NCBI GenBank assembly: GCA_029844215.1 | Contig: CM056736.1 | Coordinates: 59,829,562 to 59,893,561, forward strand | Reading direction: 5' to 3' | Origin: Przewalskia tangutica | Lineage: Eukaryota; Streptophyta; Magnoliopsida; Solanales; Solanaceae | DNA: 64,000 nucleotides | Shown: piece after piece, positions 1 through 8,936 of the stretch | Position numbering within the stretch: the first letter of the stretch is position 1 | Layout: every line of letters starts with the position of its first letter | The notes under the pieces: generated by a model | Database searches by the model: none | What the model was told of the DNA's origin: nothing | Seen by the model: the letters and a program-made list of their open reading frames with translations, nothing else | Translations under genes and position numbers: made by a program

Positions 1-1741
1 GGAAATGAGAATAAGTATCGAACAAACCATCGCGCTAATAATAAAGGAAAATGTATTGACTAATTAAGTATTATTAAAACCAGTAGAAACCTCCATCTGC
101 ATAGAAGCTAAGATAAGACAAAATTGTATTACATTCCTAGATCATGGCTGCTTTAATAAGATTGTTATAAACAAGAATAACCTACTCACACATAAGGCAT
201 GTGTTACTCAAATTGTTTTAAAAAGGAGATTACGTTGTTAAGTGTTTAAAACTATGATCTATTAATCTTTTGAAAATAAGAGACTTGAGTATTTGAATTT
301 ATGCAACTTGAACTTTTGGAAAAGAATGGGTTATTGATTTTAGAAGCTAAGAGACTTGATCTTAAAAGATAAGAGACTTGACTTAATTGACTTGATATGA
401 ATTTTGTTAAAGAGTGTGAAACCTCATTCGTGAGCAATGAGTACTTGGTTTTTAAAGAGTTAATGTATGAAGTACTTTGGGGATAAAAACCCGAACTTGT
501 TGACATAAAAAGTACCTTGTGTAAATAACTTGACTATGTTGGTTTGTGATAGCCTTGTAATGCTTCTTGTTGGTTTGATAAGTAAACATGTTAGGATGCT
601 ACGTGTGTTAGTGTCTTGTGATGTTTGTGTAAAGGGGTTTCACTTGATTGTTCTTATGTTGTTTAACGATAAGCCGTTATGTTAGTATTGTACCACTCAC
701 CTCTTGACATGATATACCGGGTTTGCCCTCGATGCGAGGATGCCTACGCGGTCCAGGGACCTATGCGAGCTACGGAGTTCGAGGTTAGTGTGCGGGTAAT
801 TACCTCACGCGTCTATGTGGCCACGCGACTACGAGAGTCTAGGAGGATGTCGTGGGTTAGCTGCCCCCGATGCGAGGAATACCTCATGCGGGCCTAGGTG
901 TGGCCTATGCGGAGCTGCGGTAAGTTCCAGGATTAGACGCGCACATTGATACTGAGGGCGAGTGGCCAGATTCGATCATGTGGCGGTCTAGAAAGACCTC
1001 GTGATCTGATTTATGGCATTGTTGATGGTACTGGGTTTTAGTAGTCGCTATGCCTTCTCACTTACCCCAGACGGTTTATTATGACACGTAGGACTCGTGT
1101 TCATATGTATTCCTTGTGCTTTTATATCATGGATCGCCAGAAGAGGAAGAATTCCACGCATGATTGATATTGTGGGCACGAGACCCATGGTTATATTTGA
1201 GTGATGACTTTGGCGTGAGTCACGACTTGACATGATTGCATATATGGTATCGTAAATTGGTTATCATATATGTCTTACATTTTATATAGACTATTATGAT
1301 TTCATTTACGATATTTCGCCACATACTTGGTACTGTTATCGACTAACCTCTCGAGGCTGCGTTCATGCCGCGGTAGAGTACACCGATTGTCGATCCTCGC
1401 TCATGTGGTCCTGATTCAGCGTTTGGGAAGCTCCGTTTCTCCGAGGCTTATCTTTAGTATAGCCCACTGTTGTAGTACTTACATTCTGGTATGGCGGCCC
1501 GGCCCCGTCGTTGTTGTTATAACATTCTTAGAGGTGCATGTAATGTACTGTTAGGCGAGTTTGTAAAAGGGTTATAACTGTCGTGTTCAAGTTTTTATAT
1601 ATATATGCCGAAAGGAAACTTTTCTCGCATAAAGCTTTCTCACTTCATCTGTTTCATGATTTGTTTTATATTCAGCCGTTACTCGATGTATGTCTACTGG
1701 GTGCGGGTAAGGCACGATCCACGCCCGGTTCGGTCGTAACA
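1..1741 (+). repeat. A1 5' LTR (3' part only)
   Basis: Position 1 corresponds to about 5895 in the 3' LTR of the same element (4474-7693), so roughly the first 1.4 kb of this LTR, including its promoter, lies outside the window. The sequence runs parallel to 5895-7693 and ends in CGGTCGTAACA, a decayed form of the 3' LTR terminus GGGTCGTGACA, immediately before a primer-binding site. Compared with its partner it has recurrent changes at CAG/CTG sites and shortened G/C runs. Small open frames here (252-506, 679-897, 1327-1554) have no supporting features. Confidence 0.9.
700..960 (+). repeat. Irregular GC-rich tandem motif in A1 5' LTR
   Basis: Repeated motifs built around GATGCGAGGA, CTATGCGAGC and GAGTCCAGG stand out from the AT-rich LTR. 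The equivalent block in the 3' LTR is 6600-6850. It occupies the LTR position where other elements in the window carry regular 39-56 bp arrays. Units are too diverged here for a fixed period. Confidence 0.6.
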
Positions 1742-1745
1742 ATAG

Positions 1746-1757
1746 TGGTATCGAGCG
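1746..1757 (+). other. A1 primer-binding site (tRNA-iMet type)
   Basis: TGGTATCGAGCG lies 4 bases after the LTR end. The usual plant retrotransposon site, complementary to the 3' end of initiator methionine tRNA, is TGGTATCAGAGC, which is intact in B2 at 20128. Here CAG reads as CG, the same change seen at many other places in the window, so it may be a consensus error. Confidence 0.85.
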
Positions 1758-1934
1758 CTTAATCCTCGGAAAGTGTCTACAGATCGTATCTAGTAAGTCT
1801 TGATTATCGGTGTGTTGCGCACCACACCAATAATCAGGAGGCTATAGGATATTTAGGATTGGTTTCCATTCTTCTCACTCTGAGATCGTGCCTTAGAGTT
1901 GTGTTATAAGTTGCCCCCTCTAACGTAATTCTTT

Positions 1935-1949
1935 CCCTTACCAGTTATG
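1935..1949 (+). promoter_or_regulatory. Possible 3' splice acceptor at A1 gag start
   Basis: CCCTTACCAG followed two bases later by the gag ATG (1947-1949) has the form of a plant 3' splice site: a pyrimidine-rich stretch then CAG. Equivalent AG sites two bases before the gag start are seen in B1 (rev. 8612-8614), B2 (20324-20326) and, with the ATG changed, in F (rev. 49048-49050). The function is inferred; see the findings. Confidence 0.4.
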
Positions 1950-2930
1950 CCTCCGCGCAAGGCAACCTGAGCCCGAAGGAAAGGCCGAGGAGTTGCAAGT
2001 AGAGCACGAGGTTACGAGGCACAGGCCCAATCATCACTGAGGTGGTGCCATTCGGGAGTTCTTCACGCCGCCACCCCAACGAGTTTAGTACAGCAGATTC
2101 CTCTGCGCCATGATATCTGGACCTTCGCCCACGACGAGCGAAAGTATGGATTGCAAAGAGACGACCTCATTAGCTAGGGATTTAGCAACTGCAGAGTATA
2201 TTATGTATCGATTTATCGCGGGCCTTGATGATTATCTAAGAAAGGGTTGTGCAAGAGTAGCTCTTCAGTCAGGCTTGAGCATGGCCTGCGTACGGGCTTA
2301 TGCGCAGCAGGCCGAGAAACATAGGAATCGACGGGTTAACCAAGATCAGCAGAAGAGGGCCAGGTCGGCAGGGTCCTTTGGTAACTTTCGAGGCGAATCG
2401 CCTCAGCAGCAGACTGGATATGCGCCTCCGCCAGTGCAGAGTGGTTTTCCACAGGGTTCAGGACGTTCGGGGTATGCAGGAGTTGGTCAGAGCTCGGGGC
2501 TTCGTTCCACGATACACGAGGTTCCGCCACCGGATTGATTTTCCTCGGTGTTCACGGTGGCGTGCGCCATCACGGGAATGTCGTCTTTTTATTGGTGCTT
2601 GTTTTACCTGCGGCCGTCAGGGCCATGTGACGAAAGAATGTTCAAGTAGGAGGAATGCAAGTAGGAGGACTCAGCCTACCAGATTAGTTGCGGATTCAGT
2701 GGTTCGGAGAGGAAGGGGTGTTAGCCAGAGGAGGCCACCCCCACCTCGGTGTGGCCGTTGTGGTAGGTGTCATTGGGAGTGTCGACTTCTTGGCGACTTG
2801 TTATGCTTGACCAGCAGGGCCATTTGCGAGAAATTGTCAGGCCAGAGGTGGCGCGGATGTAGAGACTCACCCAGATCGGTGGCTAGTTCATCACCTTCCT
2901 ATGCGCCAACAAAGGTGATTGATTAGAACG
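1947..2930 (+). pseudogene. gag: A1 gag remnant with CCHC zinc knuckle
   Basis: Broken gag (capsid and nucleocapsid precursor) of a Ty3/gypsy element. It begins MPPRKAT and then hits a stop at 1968. A second piece at 2110-2538 carries the gag segment around GLDDYLRKGCARVAL and a Q/G/P-rich linker. The frame then shifts at about 2530 into the reading frame of 2300-2926, which has the knuckle CFTCGRQGHVTKEC (CX2CX4HX4C, about 2610-2650) and a second cysteine cluster near 2750-2790. The capsid region present in A2 gag (the DWFDSWELSRGE stretch) is absent, so there is an internal deletion, shared with G. Non-functional as read; some frameshifts may be assembly errors. Confidence 0.8.
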
Positions 2931-3480
2931 ACAAAGGAGTGAAGAAGTAGATCTGGTATATCCTTAACCCAGAGATTAGTATGTGTGATAAGATGAGTAT
3001 ATCTTAAGTGTTATGTTCAGATAGCATTGTGTTAATTGTGATTAGAAATCATGGTTAGTAAAAAGGGTAAGATTGGGGATAGGGAAAGTGTGAGCCTTAG
3101 AGTTTTATACGTGGAGACCTTAGAGACAAGGCTATCTTGAGTAAAAGATTTATTTTTATGTTTGACCCTTATCGGAGTGCATAGTATATGTGAGATATAT
3201 TGGTGTGATAAGTCCCTGAGTAGTGTGAAATGAAAGAGGGTAGTTGAGCTAAGAAGACCACTAGGTTTTCGTGACTCGATGGTGAGATTGTTCCGGATCG
3301 GGGAACATGAGCTTGGCGCGATAAATCGGTCGGGTTGAGGCCATATTGCGGGTCAACCCGCAGCCCGGTTTGAAGAAAAGAAAAATTGTGGTGGTCCCGC
3401 TTTGCGATAGGGTCACGAGGGTGTTAGGCCCAAGTTTAATTAACCATCGTACGAGTTCGTGGGTGCGTTTACCGATGAAG
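2931..3480 (+). other. A1 conserved internal block of unknown function
   Basis: This stretch stands where protease, RT and RNase H should be, yet none of their motifs can be found. It is not random: related sequence recurs in A2 (about 13040-13420, -), D (39060-39420 and 44270-44640, -), F (about 48300-48620, -) and G (55370-55800, +). Recognisable shared pieces are GATTGTTCCGGATCGGGGAA, a hairpin GCGGGTCAACCCGC (3351-3364) and AGTTCGTGG(A/G)TGCGTT. No coding frame is conserved. It may be decayed pol or a cis-acting region of a non-autonomous family. Confidence 0.5.
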
Positions 3481-4170
3481 CGGTCCGATGGGGTCAGCCC
3501 ATCTTGGCTTTCAGTCAGAACTGATTACTCGGTAGAGGGTTATGCGAGTTGTTATGTATCGGGAAGGTTGTAAGGCTGCACGGGGTTCCTACTTTTACTT
3601 TATGACGGGAAGTGGAGCCCAGTTTGCGGCTATTTCTTTTGTGTCTGGAGGTTTTACCAGGCAGGGTTAGGAACTCGAGTGAGTCTCAGTATTGCATTCA
3701 CCCTCGGGCCGGTGTTTTGATTTCAGGAGTAGCAGTGAGGATTATGTGCCTCTTGTTGAGTGAGTATCATTATAGCTACCATTTCAGTATTCGGATGTGG
3801 ATAGGTTGAAGCTTATCCAGGAGAGGTCATTGGCAGCTCAGAGTCAACAGAAGTCGTGCGGATAATCTGCGTCGATACTTGGAGTTCGGGTTGACGGTCG
3901 GTCTTCTTGAAGGTACCACCCCGGAAGGGTGTGACGAGATTTGGAAAGCAGGGGAAACTTAGCCCGATGTACTTTGAGCCTTTTCAGATCGGTTGTAGAA
4001 TAGGCCAGGTTGCCTATAAGTTAGCTTTGTCGTCCGACGTAGGAGGAAGTACGTCCGGTCTTTCATGTTGCTATGTTCGGAAAAGTATCGGAGATCCATC
4101 CAGAGTGTTCCTAGTTAATGATGACCAAGTTGGAGATAGTAACCCCGAGATTTTGGAACTGAAGCAATAA
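3481..4170 (+). pseudogene. A1 integrase remnant
   Basis: Fragments of Ty3/gypsy integrase in changing frames. RTDYSVEGYAS at about 3520 and VVRLHGVP at about 3565 match the catalytic-core region. LGTRVSLSIAF (about 3670) follows the core, and the open frame 3907-4170 covers the C-terminal part (PPRKGVTRFGKQGKLSP, then a stretch resembling GPF..VG.VAY.LALP). The N-terminal HHCC domain and most catalytic residues are missing. With RT absent upstream, A1 cannot move on its own. Confidence 0.7.
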
Positions 4171-4460
4171 AAGAAAGGTGGTAAGTTTATTTAGGAAGTG
4201 TTCGAGTGTACGAGGAGGGTACGACGAGTAAGAGAATAGAAGTGATCATTACTTTTGTGAAGTAAAGGTGCGAAGGGAGTATCTTTTAGCCCTTGAAGTG
4301 GGAGCTTTTGTGATGATAGAGGTGATTCCTCGTGGACTTAGATTTCAGTATTTGCGCGTGTGTTATTTTTGTGGCCATGTGTGGCATCGGCAACTTGTTA
4401 AGTTAAAAGGAACTTCATCGTTATCTGTCTTGAGAAGGAACATTCGGGATGAATGTTTCT
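4171..4460 (+). other. A1 3' untranslated region
   Basis: AT-rich sequence between integrase and the polypurine tract. It contains the inverted motif CATTCGGGATGAATG (4441-4455), which recurs before the tract in B2, E and G and, in reverse orientation, after the tract in A2, D and F. No coding capacity is recognised; the 64-residue open frame at 4268 is not supported. Confidence 0.6.
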
Positions 4461-4473
4461 AAGGAGGGGAGAA
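4461..4473 (+). other. A1 polypurine tract
   Basis: AAGGAGGGGAGAA directly precedes the TG of the 3' LTR. It is the expected primer for plus-strand DNA synthesis. Equivalent tracts abut the LTRs of A2, B2, D, E, F and G. Confidence 0.9.
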
Positions 4474-4881
4474 TGTTATACCCCGTATTTCCAGAGTATG
4501 TATGTGAGGACGTACGTACAAAAGTTTAAGCCTTAGTTAGGCATAAGGGACGAAATTTGTGCACAACTAACGAAAAGAATTGTTTTCCGACGAAAAGTTT
4601 TCCGAACCTTGCGAAGGGAAAATTACGGTTGCGATATTTATTATTTTTGCGGATTTTTCTGAGAGATGAAATATTTTGGACCAACGAGAGGGCGACATGT
4701 GTCACCCTCAAGTTGGCGGATTGGGGGACGAAATCTTGGCACGTTTTTTTCAAGAAAAAGACCTTAAACATTGGTCAAGGTTAGGTAGGATATTTTGTGA
4801 CATTTTTGGAGTAGATGGATAAGGTTACACTTGCCCAAATCCCCACCATCCACTTGCTTTGATCTTGGCCTTTGAAGGGCC

Positions 4882-4889
4882 TATAAATA
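4882..4889 (+). promoter_or_regulatory. TATA box of A1 LTR
   Basis: TATAAATA followed by a C run about 410 bp into the LTR. The same arrangement (CTATAAATACCCC) occurs in E (26816, 34110), G (51716, 57625) and, reversed, in A2 (about 11815 and 17870). It probably sets the U3/R boundary a little downstream. Confidence 0.7.
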
Positions 4890-5284
4890 CCCCCCCTAAG
4901 TTGCAAGAATTCTTCATCCACAAATCATTTTCCAAGTCTCAAAACTCCCTCCCCCTTAGAGAAAGCTCGCTCAAATCTCCCCTTTCCTAGTTGCTTGGTG
5001 AAACCCCTTGGTAGAAAAATATTCTCCAAGTATTGTTGTTATTCCAAAATACCTTAGCCCAAATACCTTGTAGTATTCCAAAGTTACCTCTATACTAAAA
5101 GGCTCGGAAACGCTACTTTATATCCCTTAGTCACAAAACGAAGCCCTAGGAAAATCTTCATAGTTGGTTGAAGTATTAAGTAGAGGTTGTTTAGAACTTC
5201 TAAGGGTTTCTGGGAGCGAATTGGAGCGTACAGAATAGGAGCTAAACCTTGCTCAGGATCGACTTTAATCTTGGATAATTTTGG

Positions 5285-5300
5285 GCTTATCGAGGTAAAT
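5285..5300 (+). promoter_or_regulatory. Possible 5' splice donor in A1 LTR
   Basis: GCTTATCGAG|GTAAAT sits about 400 bp downstream of the TATA box. The AG|GTAA core with its GGGCTT neighbour is kept in LTRs of A2, C, E and G (and in altered form in B2, D and F), which otherwise differ considerably. This suggests selection, for example as a donor joined to the acceptor before the gag AUG. No transcript evidence is available. Confidence 0.4.
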
Positions 5301-6599
5301 ATCTTTGTCCTTCTATTGTAATTGGAGATTACATATAGTAGTTTATAAATGAGTATAAGATATAGAAGGATGGTATAAAAGAAGAGAATTGAACTGTAAT
5401 TACATAGGACTGTATTACAGTAGACTTGTGTAGTTTTACGGGTAGGGAAGTGCTGCCCGATTTTCCGTAGCAATAGGCACCTTCTGCTTAGAATATTCTA
5501 CAGAGTAGTCTAGACGTTGATAGACGTATTTGACTATTATAGGTTGATACTCTGCGCGCGACATATTCGACTTGGCAGGTGGACTTCGCCGAGGAGGTAT
5601 GTGATTCTTCCTATCCTCTTGAGCATGATATTTTAAAGGAATATGTATAGTACGGTAGACGTACGTGTGTTAACTGAACGCGGTTTTACTTCAATGTCTT
5701 TTGACTTGAGTTTTAAATAATAAGAATCTTGAAGTATTTCAAAAGAATTAAGAATCATTTTTGAAAGAAGAGTAATACTTGGTTTTAAAAAGCTTAAGTG
5801 TTATACTAGCTTTATGGGAAGTTAGGTATAACGACTTAAGAGAGATAAAAGGAACGGTTTACTTAATTGATTATGAAAGCCTTATATTGATTTCGGAAAT
5901 GAGAATAAGTATCGAACAAACCACTGCAGCGCTAATAAAGGAAAATGTATTGACTAATTAAGTATTATTAAAACCAGTAGAAACCTCCATCTGCATAGAA
6001 GCTAAGATAAGACAAAATTGTATTACATTCCTAGATCATGGCTGCTTTAATAAGATTGTTATAAACAAGAATAACCTACTCACACATAAGGCATGTGTTA
6101 CTCAAATTGTTTTAAAAAGGAAATTACGTTGTTAAGTGTTTAAAACTATGATCTATGAATCTTTTGAAAATAAGAGACTTGAGTATTGAATTTATGCAAC
6201 TTGAACTTTTGGAAAAGAATGGGTTATTGATTTTAGAAGCTAAGAGACTTGATCTTAAAAGATAAGAGACTTGACTTAATTGAATTGATATGAATTTTGT
6301 TAAAGAGTGTGAAACCTCATTCGTGAGCAATGAGTACTTGGTTTTTAAAGAGTTAATGTATGAAGTACTTTGGGGATAAAAACCCGAACTTGTTGACATA
6401 AAAAGTACCTTGTGTAATTAACTTGACTATGTTGGTTTGTGATAGCCTTGTAATGCTTCTTGTTGGTTTGATAAGTAAACATGTTAGGATGCTACGTGTG
6501 TTAGTGTCTTGTGATGTTTGTGTAAAGGGGTTTCCCTTGATTGTGCTTATGTTGTTTAACGATAAGCCGTTATGTTAGTATTGTACCACTCACCTCTTG

Positions 6600-6850
6600 A
6601 CATGATATACCGGGGTTGCTGCCGTCGACGAAGGATGCCTCATGCGGGTCCAGGGGACCTATGCGGAGCTACGAGAGTTCCAGGTTAGTGTGCGGGGTAA
6701 TTACCTCATGCGGTCTATGTGGCCATGCGGACTACGAGAGTCCAGGAGGATGCCGCGGGTTAGCTGCCCCCGATGCGAGGAATACCTCATGCGGGCCTAT
6801 GTGTGTGGCCTATGCGGAGCTGCGGTAAGTTCCAGGATTAGACGCGCACA
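6600..6850 (+). repeat. Irregular GC-rich tandem motif in A1 3' LTR
   Basis: Partner of 700-960. CTCATGCGG, CTATGCGGAGC and GAGTCCAGGAGGATGCC recur several times. Overlapping open frames 6616-6828 and 6642-6854 arise from this low-complexity block and are not genes. Confidence 0.6.
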
Positions 6851-7693
6851 TTGATACTGAGGGCGAGTGGCCAGCTTCGATCATGTGGCGGTCTAGAAAG
6901 ACCTCGTGATACAGTTTATGGCATTGTTGGTACTGTGGGTTTTAGTAGTCGGCTATGCCTTCGTACTTACCCCGTACGGTTTATTATGACACAGGTGGGA
7001 CCTGGTGTTCATGTGTATTCCTTGGTGCTTTTATATCATGGACTGCCGGCAGTGAGGAAGGAATTCCACGGGCATGATTGATATTGTGGGTATGCGACCC
7101 ATGGTTATATTTGAGTGATGACTTTAAGGGCGTGAGTCCCTGACTTGACATGACTGCTTACATATTGTGTATCGTAAATTGGTTATCATATATGTCTTCT
7201 GTTTTATATAGACTATTATGATTTCATTTACAGTATTTTCAGTTTCACATACTTGGTACCTGTTGTACTGACCTCCTTCGGGGGGCTGCGTTCATGCCGC
7301 AGGTAGAGGTACACCAGTCGTCGATCCTCGCTCATAGGGTCACAGTTCAGCGTTTGGGGAAGCTCCGTTTCTCCGGAGGCTTATCTTTGGTATAGCCCCC
7401 TGTTGTTGTAGGTACTTACATTCAGGGGTATGGCGGGGCCCTGTCCCGTCGTTGTTGTTATAACATTCTTAGAGGTCTGTAGTACTGTTGTGGGCAGAGT
7501 TTGTAAAAGGGTTGTAACTGTTCGTGTTCAAGTTTTTATATATATATGCCGAAAGGCAACTTTTCTCAGATAAACTGTTTCTCACTTCATACTGTTTCAT
7601 GATTTGTTTTATATTCCGCTGGTTACTCTGATGTATGTCTACTTGGGTGCCCGGGTAAGGCACCAGTTACGGGCCCGGGTTCGGGTCGTGACA

Positions 7694-7990
7694 AGAAGTG
7701 ACCAAGGAATGCCTCTGTAAACTCATCCCATGTAGCTGGAGGAACATCCTCTCATCTAGACAACTCCCAAGACTCATACCAGTTGTAGTTATATCCTGCA
7801 TCCTATACGAAGCCAACTCTATAGACTCGGTCTCTGAAGCCCTGATTACTCTCAAGGTACGCTGCATCTGTCAGATAAACTCCTGCGGGTCATCCTCGTG
7901 CTGTGACCTGAAAAACTCTGGAGGTTTACAATTCAAGAAATCACGAACCCTCAAACTGTCAGACCTAGGGTCAGGAATGGTATTGTCTTG
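7694..7990 (-). pseudogene. gag: B1 gag capsid fragment
   Basis: On the minus strand this reads a Ty3/gypsy gag segment: VRDFLNCKPPEFF, then EDDPQEFI, one stop, and RTLRVIRASETESIELASYR. This is the N-terminal capsid homology of plant gypsy gag. It is cut at 7694 by insertion of A1 and at about 7990 by an unrelated LTR-like stretch. The remainder of this gag and the pol of B1 would lie beyond the 5' end of A1, outside the window. Confidence 0.75.
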
Positions 7991-8340
7991 GTTTGCTAAA
8001 ATGATGGTTTATTCATTTTATAAATAAAGGTCAAGAATGGTTTGCTTGCATATGGGTTGCTCATATAAACATTCGTGCAAGTGTCGTATTTCCACATCTC
8101 CGCGTCCCTCCATAAAGGGTCGGTAACTTGGTTCAAGAGATATCATGGGGTAGCTCCCCATAGTGGTGAGTGGTACACACTCACGGTGGGTCCGATATAC
8201 TCGGGCGGGTTAAATTCCTGGGATATATTAAGCCATGGATTAGTTATCCGTGATGCGAGTATCGTGTACCGATGACTCATTGTGGGTCCACATGACCTAT
8301 GCGGGTGAAATAGTCCCTTGCGGGTGAAATAGTCCTATGA
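7991..8340 (+). repeat. LTR-like fragment inside B1 gag
   Basis: This stretch interrupts B1 gag and has no gag homology. The piece ATTCGTGCAAGTGTCGTAT and the nearby CCGCGTCCCTCCATAAAGGG resemble, in + orientation, the mid-LTR repeat region of the B family (compare the reverse strand at 18930-19030). CTATGCGGGTGAAATAGTCC resembles the array of D at 25570-25830. It looks like a small LTR fragment placed there by insertion or template switching; its boundaries are approximate. Confidence 0.5.
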
Positions 8341-8609
8341 TAGGTTGCATTATAACACAGAGGGTGGTTAACCCTGGCACTGGCATGACCTTTATGTTTT
8401 GAAACGGTAGTGATTGCTGGAGGCTCAAGTATCGAAACCTCTGGAGCTGCTCTAAGCTCCTATGGTGATAGCGGTGTAACTGAGCTCGCCGACTAGCACA
8501 CAATCTCAGGAATAGACTGGGCATGTGCCCTAGTAACTCTCTGAGTCTGACTAGTAGCTCCTGCTACTGCTTTGCCCTTTTGGGCAACTGTCGCTTTCCT
8601 GGGAGGCAT
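8341..8609 (-). pseudogene. gag: B1 gag N-terminal fragment
   Basis: Starts MPPRKATVAQKGKAVAG at the reverse ATG 8607-8609, the usual basic start of plant gypsy gag, and becomes serine/glutamine-rich. A stop follows at about residue 38, and other frames continue towards 8341. The start is preceded on the minus strand by TATTACAG and two bases, a possible splice acceptor. The rest of gag resumes at 7990. Confidence 0.65.
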
Positions 8610-8799
8610 AGCTGTAATACCAAAATACGTTAGAGAGGGATTATCCTACTAACATAGCTCTATCGCACGACCTATGAGATGAAAGAAGAGAAATCAATCC
8701 TAAATGTACTGTAGCCTCCTGTTTATAGGTGTGGTATACAACACACCGATAACCAAGACTCTACAGCACACGGTCTGTAGACATTTCGAGGACGAACTA

Positions 8800-8810
8800 C
8801 TCTGATACCA
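8800..8810 (-). other. B1 primer-binding site
   Basis: Reverse complement of 8800-8810 is TGGTATCAGAG, the tRNA-iMet-type primer site, 4 bases inside the LTR end at 8815. The stretch 8611-8799 between it and gag is untranslated leader. Confidence 0.85.
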
Positions 8811-8814
8811 CTTC

Positions 8815-8936
8815 TGTCACAACCCGAACCGACGGGCCGCGACTGGTGCCCTACCTGGGCACATTTATACCCACACATCACATATAACTAGCGGAAGCTT
8901 AAGAAAACTCATAATCTCGTAACAAAGGGATCCTGT
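8815..8936 (-). repeat. B1 5' LTR, 3'-terminal piece
   Basis: Reverse complement ends in GGGTTGTGACA next to the primer site. Only 122 bp are here; A2 splits the LTR and it resumes at 18286. The piece is inverted relative to 20003-20123, the equivalent LTR end of B2. Confidence 0.85.
8932..8936. repeat. Target-site duplication of A2, left copy (CCTGT)
   Basis: CCTGT directly precedes the TG of A2, and CCTGT directly follows its other end at 18286-18290. Five bases is the normal duplication for Ty3/gypsy integrase. Removing A2 and one copy restores a continuous B-family LTR. Confidence 0.92.

Larger units (their letters stand above)
4474..7693 (+). repeat. A1 3' LTR (3220 bp)
   Basis: Begins TGTTATACCCCGTATTTCC after the polypurine tract and ends TCGGGTCGTGACA. 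It contains a G-box-like palindrome region (about 4688-4708), a TATA box (4882-4889), a possible splice donor (5294/5295), an AT-rich section with repeated AAGAGACTTGA, and a GC-rich repeat block at 6600-6850. The flank AGAAG (7694-7698) would be one target duplication; its partner is outside the window. The 3' flank reads into reversed gag, showing that A1 inserted into B1. Confidence 0.92.
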
